A model generated the notes under the pieces. It was given only the letters and a program-made list of their open reading frames with translations. It had not been told where the DNA came from and made no database searches. From Lientehia sp934351765 (GTDB lineage Bacteria; Bacillota; Clostridia; Lachnospirales; Lachnospiraceae), in assembly GCF_052118925.1 (NCBI RefSeq), contig NZ_JBQKGG010000005.1, forward strand, positions 62,001-126,000: 64,000 bases of DNA, in the 5' to 3' direction. The position numbers and the translations under genes were made by a program. Below are positions 26,659 through 35,977 of this stretch, one piece after another. How positions within the stretch are numbered: position 1 is the stretch's first letter; the number at the start of each line of letters is the position of its first letter.

Positions 26659-27951
26659 TTATGCCTCTTCCTTCTTTAAAACAGCCTTGACGCTCCCTGC
26701 CAGATACAGTGATCCGACGATAAATACCAGATCCTCCGCTGTCTTTTTCTCTCTGGCAAAGGCAAAGGCCTCCTCGATCTTTCCGAAACTCCAGACAGGC
26801 TTGTCTGTCTTTTTCTGAAAGGTTTCCAGAATGTTCTTTAACGGCAAAGCCCGATAGCTGTCCAGCTCCGTTAAGATAAACCCGTCAAAATCGGCCTGGG
26901 TACAGATCTCATCGATCATGGTCTCATAATCCTTCTCCACAACCGCGGAAAAGAGAAGATACTTCTTCCCCCGGCAGGGCATCTTTACCACCGTTTCGAT
27001 AAAGACGCGGATCCCGTCATCATTGTGGGCGCCGTCCATGAAGATTCCCGGCAGCACCGGCTCCATGCGGCCCGGCCAGGAGGTATGGGCAAGCGCATTC
27101 TTTAACATATCCTGCGAAACCGATTCTCCGAACAGCACCTGACACGCCATCAGCGCCAGCGATGCATTCATGGCCTGATAATCCGCCACAAAGGGAACAT
27201 GGAACTGTGCCCCGTCATAAGGAGCTTTGTTCAGGCTGAACGCAATCCCCGAAAGGCTTCGCTCCGTGATCACAAAATCTTCCGGCCTTACGCAGACCGC
27301 AGGGGCATGAAGCGCTTCGGCCTGCTCCCGGATCACCCTCTCCGCCTCCGGGCTGGAGCCGTCATAAACCACCGGACAGCCGGGCTTTATGATACCGGCC
27401 TTCTCCGCCGCGATCTTAGGGATCGTATCACCCAGGATCTCGGTATGATCCAGACTGATGGAAGCAATGATGCAGACTGCCGGATGTTCGATCACATTGG
27501 TCGCATCCAGCCTGCCTCCCAGTCCCACCTCCAGAACCGTCGTGTCCACCTGTTTTTCCCGGAAGATCACCATTCCGATCAGGAACAGGAACTCAAAGTA
27601 GGAGGGATGGACAATCTCCTCTTTTTTCGTCTCACAAAGATCATAGATCCGGTGGAAGGCCGCCAGAAAGGTCTCGTCATCGACCTGTTTTCCGTCGATG
27701 AGAAACCGTTCGGTGATATCCACCAGATGGGGGGAGGTAAACGTTCCCACATGATGGCCGCTCTCTAAAAGGGCACTGGTCATAAAAGCACAGACCGAAC
27801 CCTTTCCATTCGTACCGGCCACATGGACAAACCGCTGTCCCTCCTCCGGATGCCCCAGAAGGGCAAGGATCTTCCGCTCATTTTCCATGGTAGTCTTCTT
27901 GGAAAAACGCGGGATCCCATTGAGATACTCTTCTGCCTCTTTGATATTCAT
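26659..27951 (-). CDS. folC: Folylpolyglutamate synthase / dihydrofolate synthase
   Basis: FolC adds glutamate to folates (and, in bifunctional forms, to dihydropteroate). The 430-residue Mur-ligase family protein has the ATP loop HVAGTNGKGSVCAF (near residues 43-56), TFTSPHL, the GGRLDATNVI glycine/metal region and GAHNDDG in the C-terminal domain. It begins eight bases after the valS stop, giving a valS-folC operon, a common clostridial pairing. The start has only a weak GAGG site, consistent with coupling to valS. Confidence 0.94.
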   Translation of the reverse strand: MNIKEAEEYLNGIPRFSKKTTMENERKILALLGHPEEGQRFVHVAGTNGKGSVCAFMTSALLESGHHVGTFTSPHLVDITERFLIDGKQVDDETFLAAFHRIYDLCETKKEEIVHPSYFEFLFLIGMVIFREKQVDTTVLEVGLGGRLDATNVIEHPAVCIIASISLDHTEILGDTIPKIAAEKAGIIKPGCPVVYDGSSPEAERVIREQAEALHAPAVCVRPEDFVITERSLSGIAFSLNKAPYDGAQFHVPFVADYQAMNASLALMACQVLFGESVSQDMLKNALAHTSWPGRMEPVLPGIFMDGAHNDDGIRVFIETVVKMPCRGKKYLLFSAVVEKDYETMIDEICTQADFDGFILTELDSYRALPLKNILETFQKKTDKPVWSFGKIEEAFAFAREKKTAEDLVFIVGSLYLAGSVKAVLKKEEA

Positions 27952-27959
27952 ACGATGCC

Positions 27960-30611
27960 TCAGTTCTGTTTCTCAAGCTGGCAAAGGCGCTCCTTCACCT
28001 GCTCCATCATCTGTTCATACTTGGCAAGCTTTGCTTTTTCTTCATTGATCTTTGCTTCCGGCGCACGCTTTACAAAGTTCTCGTTGCCCAGCATGCCTCT
28101 GGAACGGGCAAGCTCCTTATTTAAGTTTGCCTCCTCCTTCTTTAACCGCTCGATCTCCTTTTCCACATCAACCAGCTCGGCGAAGGGCATGTAGATCACA
28201 GCCTTTGCGGTCACTGCTGAAACAGCATCCTCAGAGATTCCGGTCTTATCGGCCTGAACATCCACCTGATTTGCATAGCCCAGGGTTCCGAAGAATACCT
28301 TGCTGTTCTCAAAGATCTCACGGACACCGGCATCCTCGGACACTACAAATACATGAGCCTTTCTGCTGGGCGGAACGTTCATGGAGGTACGGACATTCCG
28401 GATCGCACGGACTGCTTCCTTGATGATCTCAACTGCCTCCTCTTCCTTCTCAAAGCTCCACTCTGCCCTGTACTCCGGCCATCTGGAGATCATGATGGAC
28501 GCTTCCTCATCCTGAAGGGTACAGAAAATTTCCTCGGTGATGAACGGCATGTACGGATGCAGAAGCTTTAAGGACTGGATCAGGACCGTCTTCAGAGTCC
28601 AGAGTGCTGCCGCCTTGGTCTGATCCTCATCGTTGTACAGACGGGGCTTCACCATCTCAATGTACCAGTCGCAGAAGCTCTCCCAGATAAAGTCATAGAT
28701 CTTCTGAAGTGCAATGCCCAGCTCATACTTATCCAGATTCTCGGTCACATCCTTTGCCAGGGTATTGACCTTGGACAGGATCCATCTGTCTGCCATGGTA
28801 AGCTCCGAAAGAGCCACTTCACGAACAGGAGCCTTCTCCATGTTCATCATAATGAAACGGGAGGCGTTCCATACCTTATTGGCAAAATTCCGGCTTGCTT
28901 CTACACGCTCCCAGTAGAAACGCATATCATTTCCAGGGGCATTTCCGGTGATCAGTGTCATACGCAGCGCATCTGCGCCGTACTTGTCAACCACCTCCAG
29001 CGGATCGATTCCGTTTCCGAGGGACTTGCTCATCTTCCGTCCCTGGGAATCGCGGACAAGGCCATGGATCAGAACCGTGTGGAACGGCTCCTTTCCAGTC
29101 TGCTCAAGGCCGGAGAATACCATTCGGATCACCCAGAAGAAGATAATGTCATAGCCGGTTACCAGCACATCGGTGGGATAGAAGTACTCAAACTCCGGTG
29201 TCTTTTCCGGCCAGCCAAGGGTCGAGAACGGCCACAGCGCCGAGCTGAACCAGGTATCCAGCGTGTCCTCATCCTGTACCATATGGGTGCCGCCGCACTT
29301 CGGGCACTTTTCCGGAGCGTCCTTCGCTACTACCATTTCCCCGCAGTCACTGCAGTAATAAGCCGGAATCCGATGGCCCCACCAAAGCTGTCTGGAAATA
29401 CACCAGTCGCGGATATTTTCCAGCCAGTGGAGATAGGTCTTTCCGAAGCTCTCGGGAACGAACTTTAACCGGCCGCTCTTCAATGCCTCGATGGCGGGCT
29501 TTGCCATCTCGTCCATGCGGACAAACCACTGCTGCTTCACCATGGGCTCGATGGTCGTCTTGCACCGGTCATGAGTTCCGACATTATGGGAATGGGGAAC
29601 GATCTTCACTAAGAGCCCCTGCTCCTCCAGATCCTTCACCATGGCTTTTCTTGCTTCATAGCGGTCCATACCGGCGTACTTTCCGCCCTTTTCATTGATG
29701 GTCGCATCATCGTTCAGGATATTGATCTCTTCCAGGTTATGACGCTTTCCCACCTCAAAGTCGTTGGGGTCATGAGCCGGTGTGATCTTTACGCAGCCGG
29801 TTCCGAATTCCTTATCGACATACTCATCGGCAACTACAGGGATCTCCCGTCCTACCAGCGGCAGGATCAGCATTTTGCCGACCAGATCCTTATACCGCTC
29901 ATCATCGGGATGAACCGCCACAGCAGTATCACCGATCAGTGTCTCCGGTCTGGTGGTCGCAATTTCCACATATCGTCCCGGCTCATCCTTTACCGGGTAG
30001 TTGATATGCCAGAAGAATCCATCCTGTTCCTCATGCACAACCTCAGCATCCGAAATCGAGGTCTTGCACTCCGGACACCAGTTGATGATTCTGGAGCCTT
30101 TATAAATATATCCTTTTTCATACAGACGGATAAATACTTCCTTCACGGCATTGGAGCAGCCCTCGTCCATGGTGAACCGCTCTCTGTCCCAGTCTGCCGA
30201 GGATCCCAGCTTCTTTAACTGCTTTACGATCCGTCCGCCGTACTCCTTCTTCCAGTCCCAGGCATACTTTAAGAATTCCTCTCTGGTGAGATCCTCTTTG
30301 TTGATGCCCTCGCTTCTCAGCTTGTCGATGACCTTTACCTCGGTCGCGATGGCGGCATGGTCGGTGCCCGGCTGCCACAGTGCGGAATAGCCCTGCATCC
30401 GCTTATACCGGATCAGGATATCCTGCATGGTATTGTCCAGCGCATGTCCCATGTGAAGCTGGCCGGTGATGTTCGGCGGCGGCATTACGATGGTAAAGGG
30501 TTTTTTGCTTCTGTCCACTTCGGCATGGAAATATTTCTTTTCCATCCACTTGTCATAGAGGCGCTCTTCGATCGCCCCCGGATTATAGGTTTTCTCCAGT
30601 TCCTTGCTCAT
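27960..30611 (-). CDS. valS: Valyl-tRNA synthetase
   Basis: ValS charges tRNA-Val. The start is the ATG at 30611 (MSKELEKTYNPGAIEERLYD) because CAGGAGG lies just upstream; the frame opens seven codons earlier. The 883-residue class I enzyme has the HIGH-type motif PPNITGQLHMGHAL, KMSKSLGNG (KMSKS loop), an editing domain in between (TTRPETLIGDTAVAVHP), zinc-type CxxC pairs (CSDCGEM; CPKCGGT) and a C-terminal coiled-coil arm rich in Lys/Glu. Controlled by the T-box leader at 30661-30930. Confidence 0.97.
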   Translation of the reverse strand: MSKELEKTYNPGAIEERLYDKWMEKKYFHAEVDRSKKPFTIVMPPPNITGQLHMGHALDNTMQDILIRYKRMQGYSALWQPGTDHAAIATEVKVIDKLRSEGINKEDLTREEFLKYAWDWKKEYGGRIVKQLKKLGSSADWDRERFTMDEGCSNAVKEVFIRLYEKGYIYKGSRIINWCPECKTSISDAEVVHEEQDGFFWHINYPVKDEPGRYVEIATTRPETLIGDTAVAVHPDDERYKDLVGKMLILPLVGREIPVVADEYVDKEFGTGCVKITPAHDPNDFEVGKRHNLEEINILNDDATINEKGGKYAGMDRYEARKAMVKDLEEQGLLVKIVPHSHNVGTHDRCKTTIEPMVKQQWFVRMDEMAKPAIEALKSGRLKFVPESFGKTYLHWLENIRDWCISRQLWWGHRIPAYYCSDCGEMVVAKDAPEKCPKCGGTHMVQDEDTLDTWFSSALWPFSTLGWPEKTPEFEYFYPTDVLVTGYDIIFFWVIRMVFSGLEQTGKEPFHTVLIHGLVRDSQGRKMSKSLGNGIDPLEVVDKYGADALRMTLITGNAPGNDMRFYWERVEASRNFANKVWNASRFIMMNMEKAPVREVALSELTMADRWILSKVNTLAKDVTENLDKYELGIALQKIYDFIWESFCDWYIEMVKPRLYNDEDQTKAAALWTLKTVLIQSLKLLHPYMPFITEEIFCTLQDEEASIMISRWPEYRAEWSFEKEEEAVEIIKEAVRAIRNVRTSMNVPPSRKAHVFVVSEDAGVREIFENSKVFFGTLGYANQVDVQADKTGISEDAVSAVTAKAVIYMPFAELVDVEKEIERLKKEEANLNKELARSRGMLGNENFVKRAPEAKINEEKAKLAKYEQMMEQVKERLCQLEKQN

Positions 30612-30660
30612 AAAATTCCTCCTGAATTTCATTTTATTCCACAGGCGGCAGTTTCCTGTG

Positions 30661-30930
30661 AAATAAAAATGCCCTCTGCCTTACGGCAAAGGGCGAATGT
30701 CTCGCGGTACCACCTTTATTCGGCTGTTTCCAGCCATCTCACAGCCCGGTAACGGGGGCGAATCGGAGCCGCTTACTAGTTTGGTTAACGTTCAGCCGCC
30801 CGGCTCGGAAGCTACCTTCCACTGGTGCTTTCTCGGACCGTCTCTCAGCCGGTGAACCGTCCTCTCTTTCAGCGCCGCCAATGTACTCCTCTTCTTCACA
30901 GCCTGTTGCATGGATAAATTCAAGTCTAAC
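30661..30930 (-). promoter_or_regulatory. T-box leader of valS, with terminator
   Basis: The minus strand contains the T-box core AAGGTGGTACCGCGA (30703-30717) followed by an intrinsic terminator: GCCCTTTGCC-GTAA-GGCAGAGGGC (30671-30694) and a T-rich run (30661-30670). The leader upstream has several stems, consistent with a T-box stem I and pseudoknot region. It lies directly 5' of valS, so it should sense uncharged tRNA-Val and let transcription through. I could not fix the specifier codon by eye. This fills the gene-free stretch 30612-31018. Confidence 0.9.
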
Positions 30931-30934
30931 GGTG

Positions 30935-30963
30935 ATTATACTATATCCGGAGAGTTTTGTAAA
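30935..30963 (-). promoter_or_regulatory. Predicted promoter of the valS T-box leader
   Basis: Minus-strand TTTACA (30958-30963) and TATAAT (30935-30940), separated by 17 bases. Transcription would begin at the 5' end of the T-box leader. Confidence 0.65.
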
Positions 30964-31018
30964 GTAGGGGATTTGCCCTGCGATCAACAAACTGATACCG
31001 GTCCATTTATGCCATGGT

Positions 31019-32353
31019 TCAGGCGAGAAGCGCCTTCCTTCGGGCTTTGTAGTAGAACAAACCGGCGATATCCGCCAGGGCCCAGCCAATTGGAACCGAC
31101 CACCAGATACCGGTCACTCCGAATACAGGCAGCGCAGACAGCAGGTAAGCCAGTGCAACACGAGTACCTAAGGAGATGACCGTAAGGACAACGCTCATCC
31201 CCGGCTTCCCCAGCGCACGGTACAGGCCATAGAGCAGAAACAGGCAGCCTATGCCACAGTAAAATACACCTTCTATACGCAGATAGCGCACGCCCTCCAT
31301 AATAACCCCGGTTTCTCCGGCATCCACAAAAATCGTCATAAGCGGTCTGGCAAACAGGAAGACGAGTGTGGATATGACCAGACAGAACGACATGGAAATG
31401 CATATCGCACTTTTCAGACCGGAACGGATTCGTTCATTCTCCTTTGCTCCGTAATTCTGTGCGATAAATGTAGAAAAGGCATTTCCGAAATCCTGTACCG
31501 GCATATAGGCAAACGCATCGATTTTCACAGCGGCAGCAAAGGCAGCCATTACGACCGGCCCGAAGCTGTTGACAAGTCCCTGTACCATAAGAATACCGAG
31601 GTTCATGACCGATTGCTGAACACAGGTCAGTGTGGAAAAGGAAATGATTCCGCGGATGCGTTCTCTCCGCAGACATCGAATGTTCCCGATTGAGCGCACC
31701 TGCGGGAAACGCATAAAGGTGTACACAGTGATGCCGATGCCTGAAAGATACTGGGCAATTACCGTTGCCTCTGCGGCTCCGGCAACCCCTCTGTTTAATC
31801 CGATCACAAACCAGAGATCAAGGACAATATTCAGCCCGGCTGAAACTGCCAGAAAAACCAGCGGTATGACAGAATTGCCGATTGCCCTCAGATAAGAGGC
31901 AAAATAGTTGTACAGGAAAATGGCAGGGATCCCCATGAAAATCACAGCCAGATATTCCCGCATGTCACCCCAGACCTCGGCGGGAACCCGCAGAAACGTC
32001 CGAAGCCCGTCCAGGCAGATCACTATCAGGCCATTCAGAAGCACTGTAACGAATGCAATGAAAAAAAAGGATGCACAGAGATTTTCGCGCAGAGCCGTTT
32101 CATTCCGCTGTCCGAAGCATATGGAAAACAGAGCACCGCTCCCCATACACAGTCCAAGGATAATTGAAGTCAAAAATGTCATCAGCGTAAAGGATGATCC
32201 AACTGCTGCCAGGGCATCCCGCCCAAGGAACTGTCCGACAATCAAAGTGTCAGCAATGTTATAGCACTGCTGAAGCAGATCACCTAAAATCATGGGAATG
32301 GCAAACAACAGCATCGACTTGATAACAGAGCCCTTTGTTAAATCCCGGTTCAT
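31019..32353 (-). CDS. MATE family efflux transporter
   Basis: A 444-residue membrane protein with twelve predicted helices, starting MNRDLTKGSVIKSMLLFAIP and showing MATE features: PMILGDLLQQCYNIADTLIVGQFLG in helix 1 and a second homologous half. Such proteins export drugs or metabolites using Na+ or H+. The ATG at 32353 follows AGAGG; the frame opens 20 codons earlier over the promoter. It is transcribed from a consensus promoter (32397-32425) divergent from an Lrp-type regulator, which is a natural candidate for its control. Substrate unknown. Confidence 0.9.
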   Translation of the reverse strand: MNRDLTKGSVIKSMLLFAIPMILGDLLQQCYNIADTLIVGQFLGRDALAAVGSSFTLMTFLTSIILGLCMGSGALFSICFGQRNETALRENLCASFFFIAFVTVLLNGLIVICLDGLRTFLRVPAEVWGDMREYLAVIFMGIPAIFLYNYFASYLRAIGNSVIPLVFLAVSAGLNIVLDLWFVIGLNRGVAGAAEATVIAQYLSGIGITVYTFMRFPQVRSIGNIRCLRRERIRGIISFSTLTCVQQSVMNLGILMVQGLVNSFGPVVMAAFAAAVKIDAFAYMPVQDFGNAFSTFIAQNYGAKENERIRSGLKSAICISMSFCLVISTLVFLFARPLMTIFVDAGETGVIMEGVRYLRIEGVFYCGIGCLFLLYGLYRALGKPGMSVVLTVISLGTRVALAYLLSALPVFGVTGIWWSVPIGWALADIAGLFYYKARRKALLA

Positions 32354-32396
32354 AATGTGCCTCTGAAACGTAAGTTTATAATTACAATCCGAAACA

Positions 32397-32425
32397 ATTA
32401 TAGCGTACTGCAACTATCATGTCAA
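32397..32425 (-). promoter_or_regulatory. Consensus promoter of the MATE gene
   Basis: Minus-strand TTGACA (32420-32425) and TATAAT (32397-32402) with a 17-base spacer, a perfect sigma-A consensus. Its -35 box lies only eight bases from the -35 box of the divergent regulator promoter. Confidence 0.75.
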
Positions 32426-32432
32426 TATCCGG

Positions 32433-32461
32433 TTTACTTTTGGAAAGAAGCGTGTTATTCT
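32433..32461 (+). promoter_or_regulatory. Predicted promoter of the Lrp-type regulator gene
   Basis: Plus-strand TTTACT (32433-32438) and TATTCT (32456-32461) with a 17-base spacer, back-to-back with the MATE promoter. Confidence 0.55.
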
Positions 32462-32494
32462 AATCCCAGAAATCATGTTATCGGAGGATTGCTT

Positions 32495-32953
32495 ATGTAT
32501 TTAGACGGACTGGATGGATTAGATCAGAAAATCGTACGGCTGCTGATAGAGAATGCACGCATTTCCTATTCCGATATTGGAGAGAATATCGGCATATCAA
32601 GAGTCGCGGTAAAGGCCCGGATTCAGGCGCTGGAGCAGAAAGGCATTATCGAGGAATATACTACCGTCATCAATCCCCAGAAAATCAGCGGAGCGGTGTC
32701 ATGCTATTTTGAAATCGAAACAACACCGAGCTGCCTTTCAAAGGTCACAGAAATATTGAAGCTGCATGATACGGTTACGCAGATCTACCGTGTGACAGGG
32801 CAGGACAAGCTACATGTTCACGCTGTCGCCTCTTCCTCCGAAGAAATGGAGACCTTTCTGCACACGGTCATTGACACATTGCCCGGTGTGGTCAGCTGCA
32901 GCTGCAATATGATCCTGTCACGCATTAAGGACATAAAGGGGCTGCGCTTATAG
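32495..32953 (+). CDS. Lrp/AsnC family transcriptional regulator
   Basis: A 152-residue regulator. The N-terminal helix-turn-helix (DGLDQKIVRLLIENARISYSDI; ISRVAVKARIQALEQKGIIEEY) is followed by the AsnC/RAM ligand-binding ferredoxin-like domain (about 65-150). The ATG at 32495 has CGGAGG upstream. It is divergent from the MATE exporter with a 141-base shared promoter region, suggesting control of the exporter and of itself, perhaps in response to an amino acid. That target is an inference from position. Confidence 0.9.
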   Translation: MYLDGLDGLDQKIVRLLIENARISYSDIGENIGISRVAVKARIQALEQKGIIEEYTTVINPQKISGAVSCYFEIETTPSCLSKVTEILKLHDTVTQIYRVTGQDKLHVHAVASSSEEMETFLHTVIDTLPGVVSCSCNMILSRIKDIKGLRL

Positions 32954-33027
32954 GTTTTTCGGCATCCTCTGGCGGCATCGTGTCCACTTCCGTTCCTTCA
33001 TCAACTTCCTTGATCCTGGTTTTGGGG

Positions 33028-33492
33028 TCAGCCATTCTTTCTTTTAATCCGTTTTCTGATGTTCTCTGCACTCACAATAATAAACAGCGGCAGCAGCAGC
33101 ATACCGAACACAACCGATGAACTGTTTTTGCCGCTTACGTTTGTCACTTCACCGACGTGAATCCCGGCTTCATCCCAGAACACCTGATAATATTCTTTCC
33201 GGCTGTTTACATCCAGACGTTGTTTCCCGGTAACCTCGTATTTCCGGTAACGGTTCGGAAACCACAGGTTTTCCACTAATACCACCATCTGTTTTCCGTC
33301 TCCAGCCTCACACAGATAGATCAGAGAGCCATCCGTCTCTGCCTTTTCACAGATTGTTCCGATCTTCTCTGCACAGGCGTCCGCTCTGCTTTCTTTTACG
33401 GGATAGAGGAACCACTGTACAATTCCATAAATCAATATGATCACCAGAAAACAAGCTATGTACTTCAATAGATAAAGACCTGATCTTTTCAT
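33028..33492 (-). CDS. Small protein with two membrane segments, unknown
   Basis: A 154-residue protein with a membrane helix at about residues 9-29 (YIACFLVIILIYGIVQWFL), a central exterior domain of about 85 residues with a pair of Cys (ADACAEKIGTICEK), and a second helix near 128-144 followed by a basic tail. No family recognised. AAAGGA precedes the ATG. It is convergent with the Lrp-type gene and has its own probable promoter upstream (TTGTCA-17-TAGACT on the minus strand near 33533-33561). Confidence 0.6.
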   Translation of the reverse strand: MKRSGLYLLKYIACFLVIILIYGIVQWFLYPVKESRADACAEKIGTICEKAETDGSLIYLCEAGDGKQMVVLVENLWFPNRYRKYEVTGKQRLDVNSRKEYYQVFWDEAGIHVGEVTNVSGKNSSSVVFGMLLLPLFIIVSAENIRKRIKRKNG

Positions 33493-33635
33493 GATTTTTC
33501 ATTCCTTTCGCTTCGCTCAAGGCACAAAATATATGCTTAGTCTACTAGATTATTAGACGTTTGACAAGTCATTTTCTCTTTGTTTTATCTGATTCACATA
33601 TATCTGTTATCCTGATAACTTTCATGATCCACACT

Positions 33636-33664
33636 ACAAAACGGAGGCTGTATATCAGCCTCCG
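33636..33664 (-). terminator. Terminator after the FtsX-type permease gene
   Basis: CGGAGGCTG and CAGCCTCCG (33642-33664) form a perfect 9-bp stem with a 5-base loop; on the minus strand TTTTGT follows. It lies about 50 bases past the permease stop. Confidence 0.8.
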
Positions 33665-33715
33665 CTCTTCCTTCTTCGGTAAGGATCCCATCGCACGTTT
33701 TCCGACGTTCTTCCT

Positions 33716-35968
33716 TTATTCTGCATTCTTTAATGCTTCGTCCAGCGGTACCTTCCGGATCTTCCGGTATTCCAGCGCCGCCACAGCTGCATAGGTCACC
33801 AGACCGATGACCATCATCTTCACAAAGATCACCGGTGACACCGTGTAGGGCAGCCAGCCGGATATGCTCTGCATCATGTAGTTTTCAAACAGCCACCGCA
33901 TCACAGCCGACTCAATGGGCAGGCTGATGAGCAGCGACAGCACAACTACCACTGCCATGGAGACAAGATACAGACGGCTGATCTCCCCTCCGGTATAGCC
34001 CAGGATCTTCACCATGGAAATAGACTGGGCATTCTTCTCGATGACAATCTTGGAAAGAAGATACAGAAGCACCACATAAATCATGATTGCAAATCCGTCA
34101 ACCAGATACATCATCTGACCCATGGAAACATCAAGCTGGCGGGACAGCTTTGTAAGAGCCTCCTCGTCAATCACAGCTGCCACATATTTCTCGTCCAGAT
34201 CGGTCAGCTTTTCATTGGAGAAATAACCGTTGAAATAGTCCGCATCACGCTCGAAGGTATCGCAAAATGTTTCTCTGCTCATGAATACCGACAGGGCGCC
34301 CGGATAATCATACGTTCCATCTACCGTAAACTCATACTCCCTGTCCCCATACCGTTCCTTCAGCGTAATACTATCACCCGGTCTGACCTTAAATTTTTCC
34401 GCATACCCATCGCTTACATAAACATGGCCGCCGGAAAAATCCAGGGCCAGATAAGCACTGTCATCCTCTACTCCGAAAATGGAAATATCCTCGATTTTAT
34501 AAGTTCCCTCCAGCGTTTCCAGCGACACGGCAGCAAACTTCTCCGCCTGATCATTCTCCGTCTCCATCGGTGTCTTCAGCAGATACTGATATTCACAGAT
34601 CATATGGTCCGTGATGGAATTCTGAAAATCCTTCAGTACCGCCGGAAGAAGCAGGCCGAACAACAGAAGCAGGTTTGCGAACAGGATTCCGATGAACAGC
34701 AGCGCATAGCTGCTCATATTCTGGAAAATCACCCGAAGACGGAACCGTCCCAGAAACGGAAGCTTTTCATTGAGCGGAAATGCCTTTTTCTTACTTTTTT
34801 TCCGCAGCTCCCTCCGCAGAAACTGGAGCGGAGAGAGGGAAAGCTTCTTTACCAGCACCAGGAAATTGATCAGGAGCATCAGAACCAGAGGAACTACGGT
34901 GGTCATGATAAACGCATCGGCATTCCATACCGTTTTATAGGTTGTCAGGCTGTAGCTTCCGTAATACATACCCGCGCAGACGTCCTTCAGGCAGGTATAG
35001 CCTAAGATATTTCCGATTACAGCCCCGATCACCGTGACAAGGGCCGGCATGATCATATAATGACGCACCAGCTCTCCCTTTTTATAGCCGGAAGCACGGA
35101 GTGTTCCGATCACCGCTGCTTCCCTGGCGATGGTATTGCTGGTGGTAACACCGAATACAAAGGCCATGATGACAATAACCACATACAGCAGCGTTGTGAT
35201 CATGGCGCGGTCGCCGCCCATGTCCTCACCGGTGAAGTTAATGGCCTGATTCAGATACCGCGGCACATAGTTTTCCAGCACAGCCGTTCCGGCGATCACC
35301 TTCATCAGGTCATCTGACATCTCCTTTTCTTCTATGTCATCCCCGGGTGCATTTTTATACAGCCAGGAATAATTATAGGAAAGATGGATGCCTCCAAAGG
35401 ACGCAAAGCCCTCCGGTGTCATAATGGCAACCCCGAATTTTACCGCATCAAACATGGTATCGCTGTTGTCGGAAAACAGACAGCTGTAATCGGGAAGAGC
35501 CACCAGACCGGTAATGGTCAGCCTCCTTCCGCCGGCCTCTATGATATCACCCACGGAAAATCCGTTATTGTCCGCATACATCCGGTCAATGGCAATCTCG
35601 TTGTCCGATCCCGGAAGCTCTCCTTTCATCAGGCAGACAAGATCCACCTCCTCACGGTTCTGATAGATCCGCAGTGTGCTCCCGTTGTCCACCTCTTCTT
35701 CTACATAAAAATTTTCATACAATGTGACATCTTCCGCCTCGATGGCAGCTTTCTGCTCCCCGGTAAGCTCTTCTGTCGTCCGGAAGTTCCCGTTCTCCAC
35801 ATGGTATTTCTCAAAGCTTTCATTATAAGCCTTGATCATACTGTTGTCTGCTACCAGAAACCCGGAAACAAAGCCGATGGTTGCGGTCATAAGAATAAAG
35901 ATCACCAGATATTTTCCGAATTCTCCGCGGAGTTCCCGGAGAAACCGCTTATTCAATGGATTTTTCAT
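33716..35968 (-). CDS. ABC transporter permease, FtsX/MacB type
   Basis: A 750-residue permease with one N-terminal membrane helix (about 18-38), a large exterior domain, three helices near 255-390, a second exterior domain, and a final FtsX-type helix set (about 620-735), that is, two FtsX modules in one chain. Such permeases act in peptide or lipoprotein export, antimicrobial resistance or signalling. It follows its ATPase gene by nine bases with AGGAGG between. No two-component genes are adjacent, unlike the BceAB systems. A strongly palindromic operator lies at the operon promoter. Confidence 0.88.
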   Translation of the reverse strand: MKNPLNKRFLRELRGEFGKYLVIFILMTATIGFVSGFLVADNSMIKAYNESFEKYHVENGNFRTTEELTGEQKAAIEAEDVTLYENFYVEEEVDNGSTLRIYQNREEVDLVCLMKGELPGSDNEIAIDRMYADNNGFSVGDIIEAGGRRLTITGLVALPDYSCLFSDNSDTMFDAVKFGVAIMTPEGFASFGGIHLSYNYSWLYKNAPGDDIEEKEMSDDLMKVIAGTAVLENYVPRYLNQAINFTGEDMGGDRAMITTLLYVVIVIMAFVFGVTTSNTIAREAAVIGTLRASGYKKGELVRHYMIMPALVTVIGAVIGNILGYTCLKDVCAGMYYGSYSLTTYKTVWNADAFIMTTVVPLVLMLLINFLVLVKKLSLSPLQFLRRELRKKSKKKAFPLNEKLPFLGRFRLRVIFQNMSSYALLFIGILFANLLLLFGLLLPAVLKDFQNSITDHMICEYQYLLKTPMETENDQAEKFAAVSLETLEGTYKIEDISIFGVEDDSAYLALDFSGGHVYVSDGYAEKFKVRPGDSITLKERYGDREYEFTVDGTYDYPGALSVFMSRETFCDTFERDADYFNGYFSNEKLTDLDEKYVAAVIDEEALTKLSRQLDVSMGQMMYLVDGFAIMIYVVLLYLLSKIVIEKNAQSISMVKILGYTGGEISRLYLVSMAVVVVLSLLISLPIESAVMRWLFENYMMQSISGWLPYTVSPVIFVKMMVIGLVTYAAVAALEYRKIRKVPLDEALKNAE

Positions 35969-35977
35969 GATGACCTC

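Noticed and set aside
32925..33035. 36-codon ATG frame overlapping the stop of the 154-residue membrane protein gene
   Set aside because: It overlaps by four bases as coupled genes do, but it runs into the end of the convergent Lrp-type gene, has a weak ribosome site and no recognisable feature. Kept as a possibility only.
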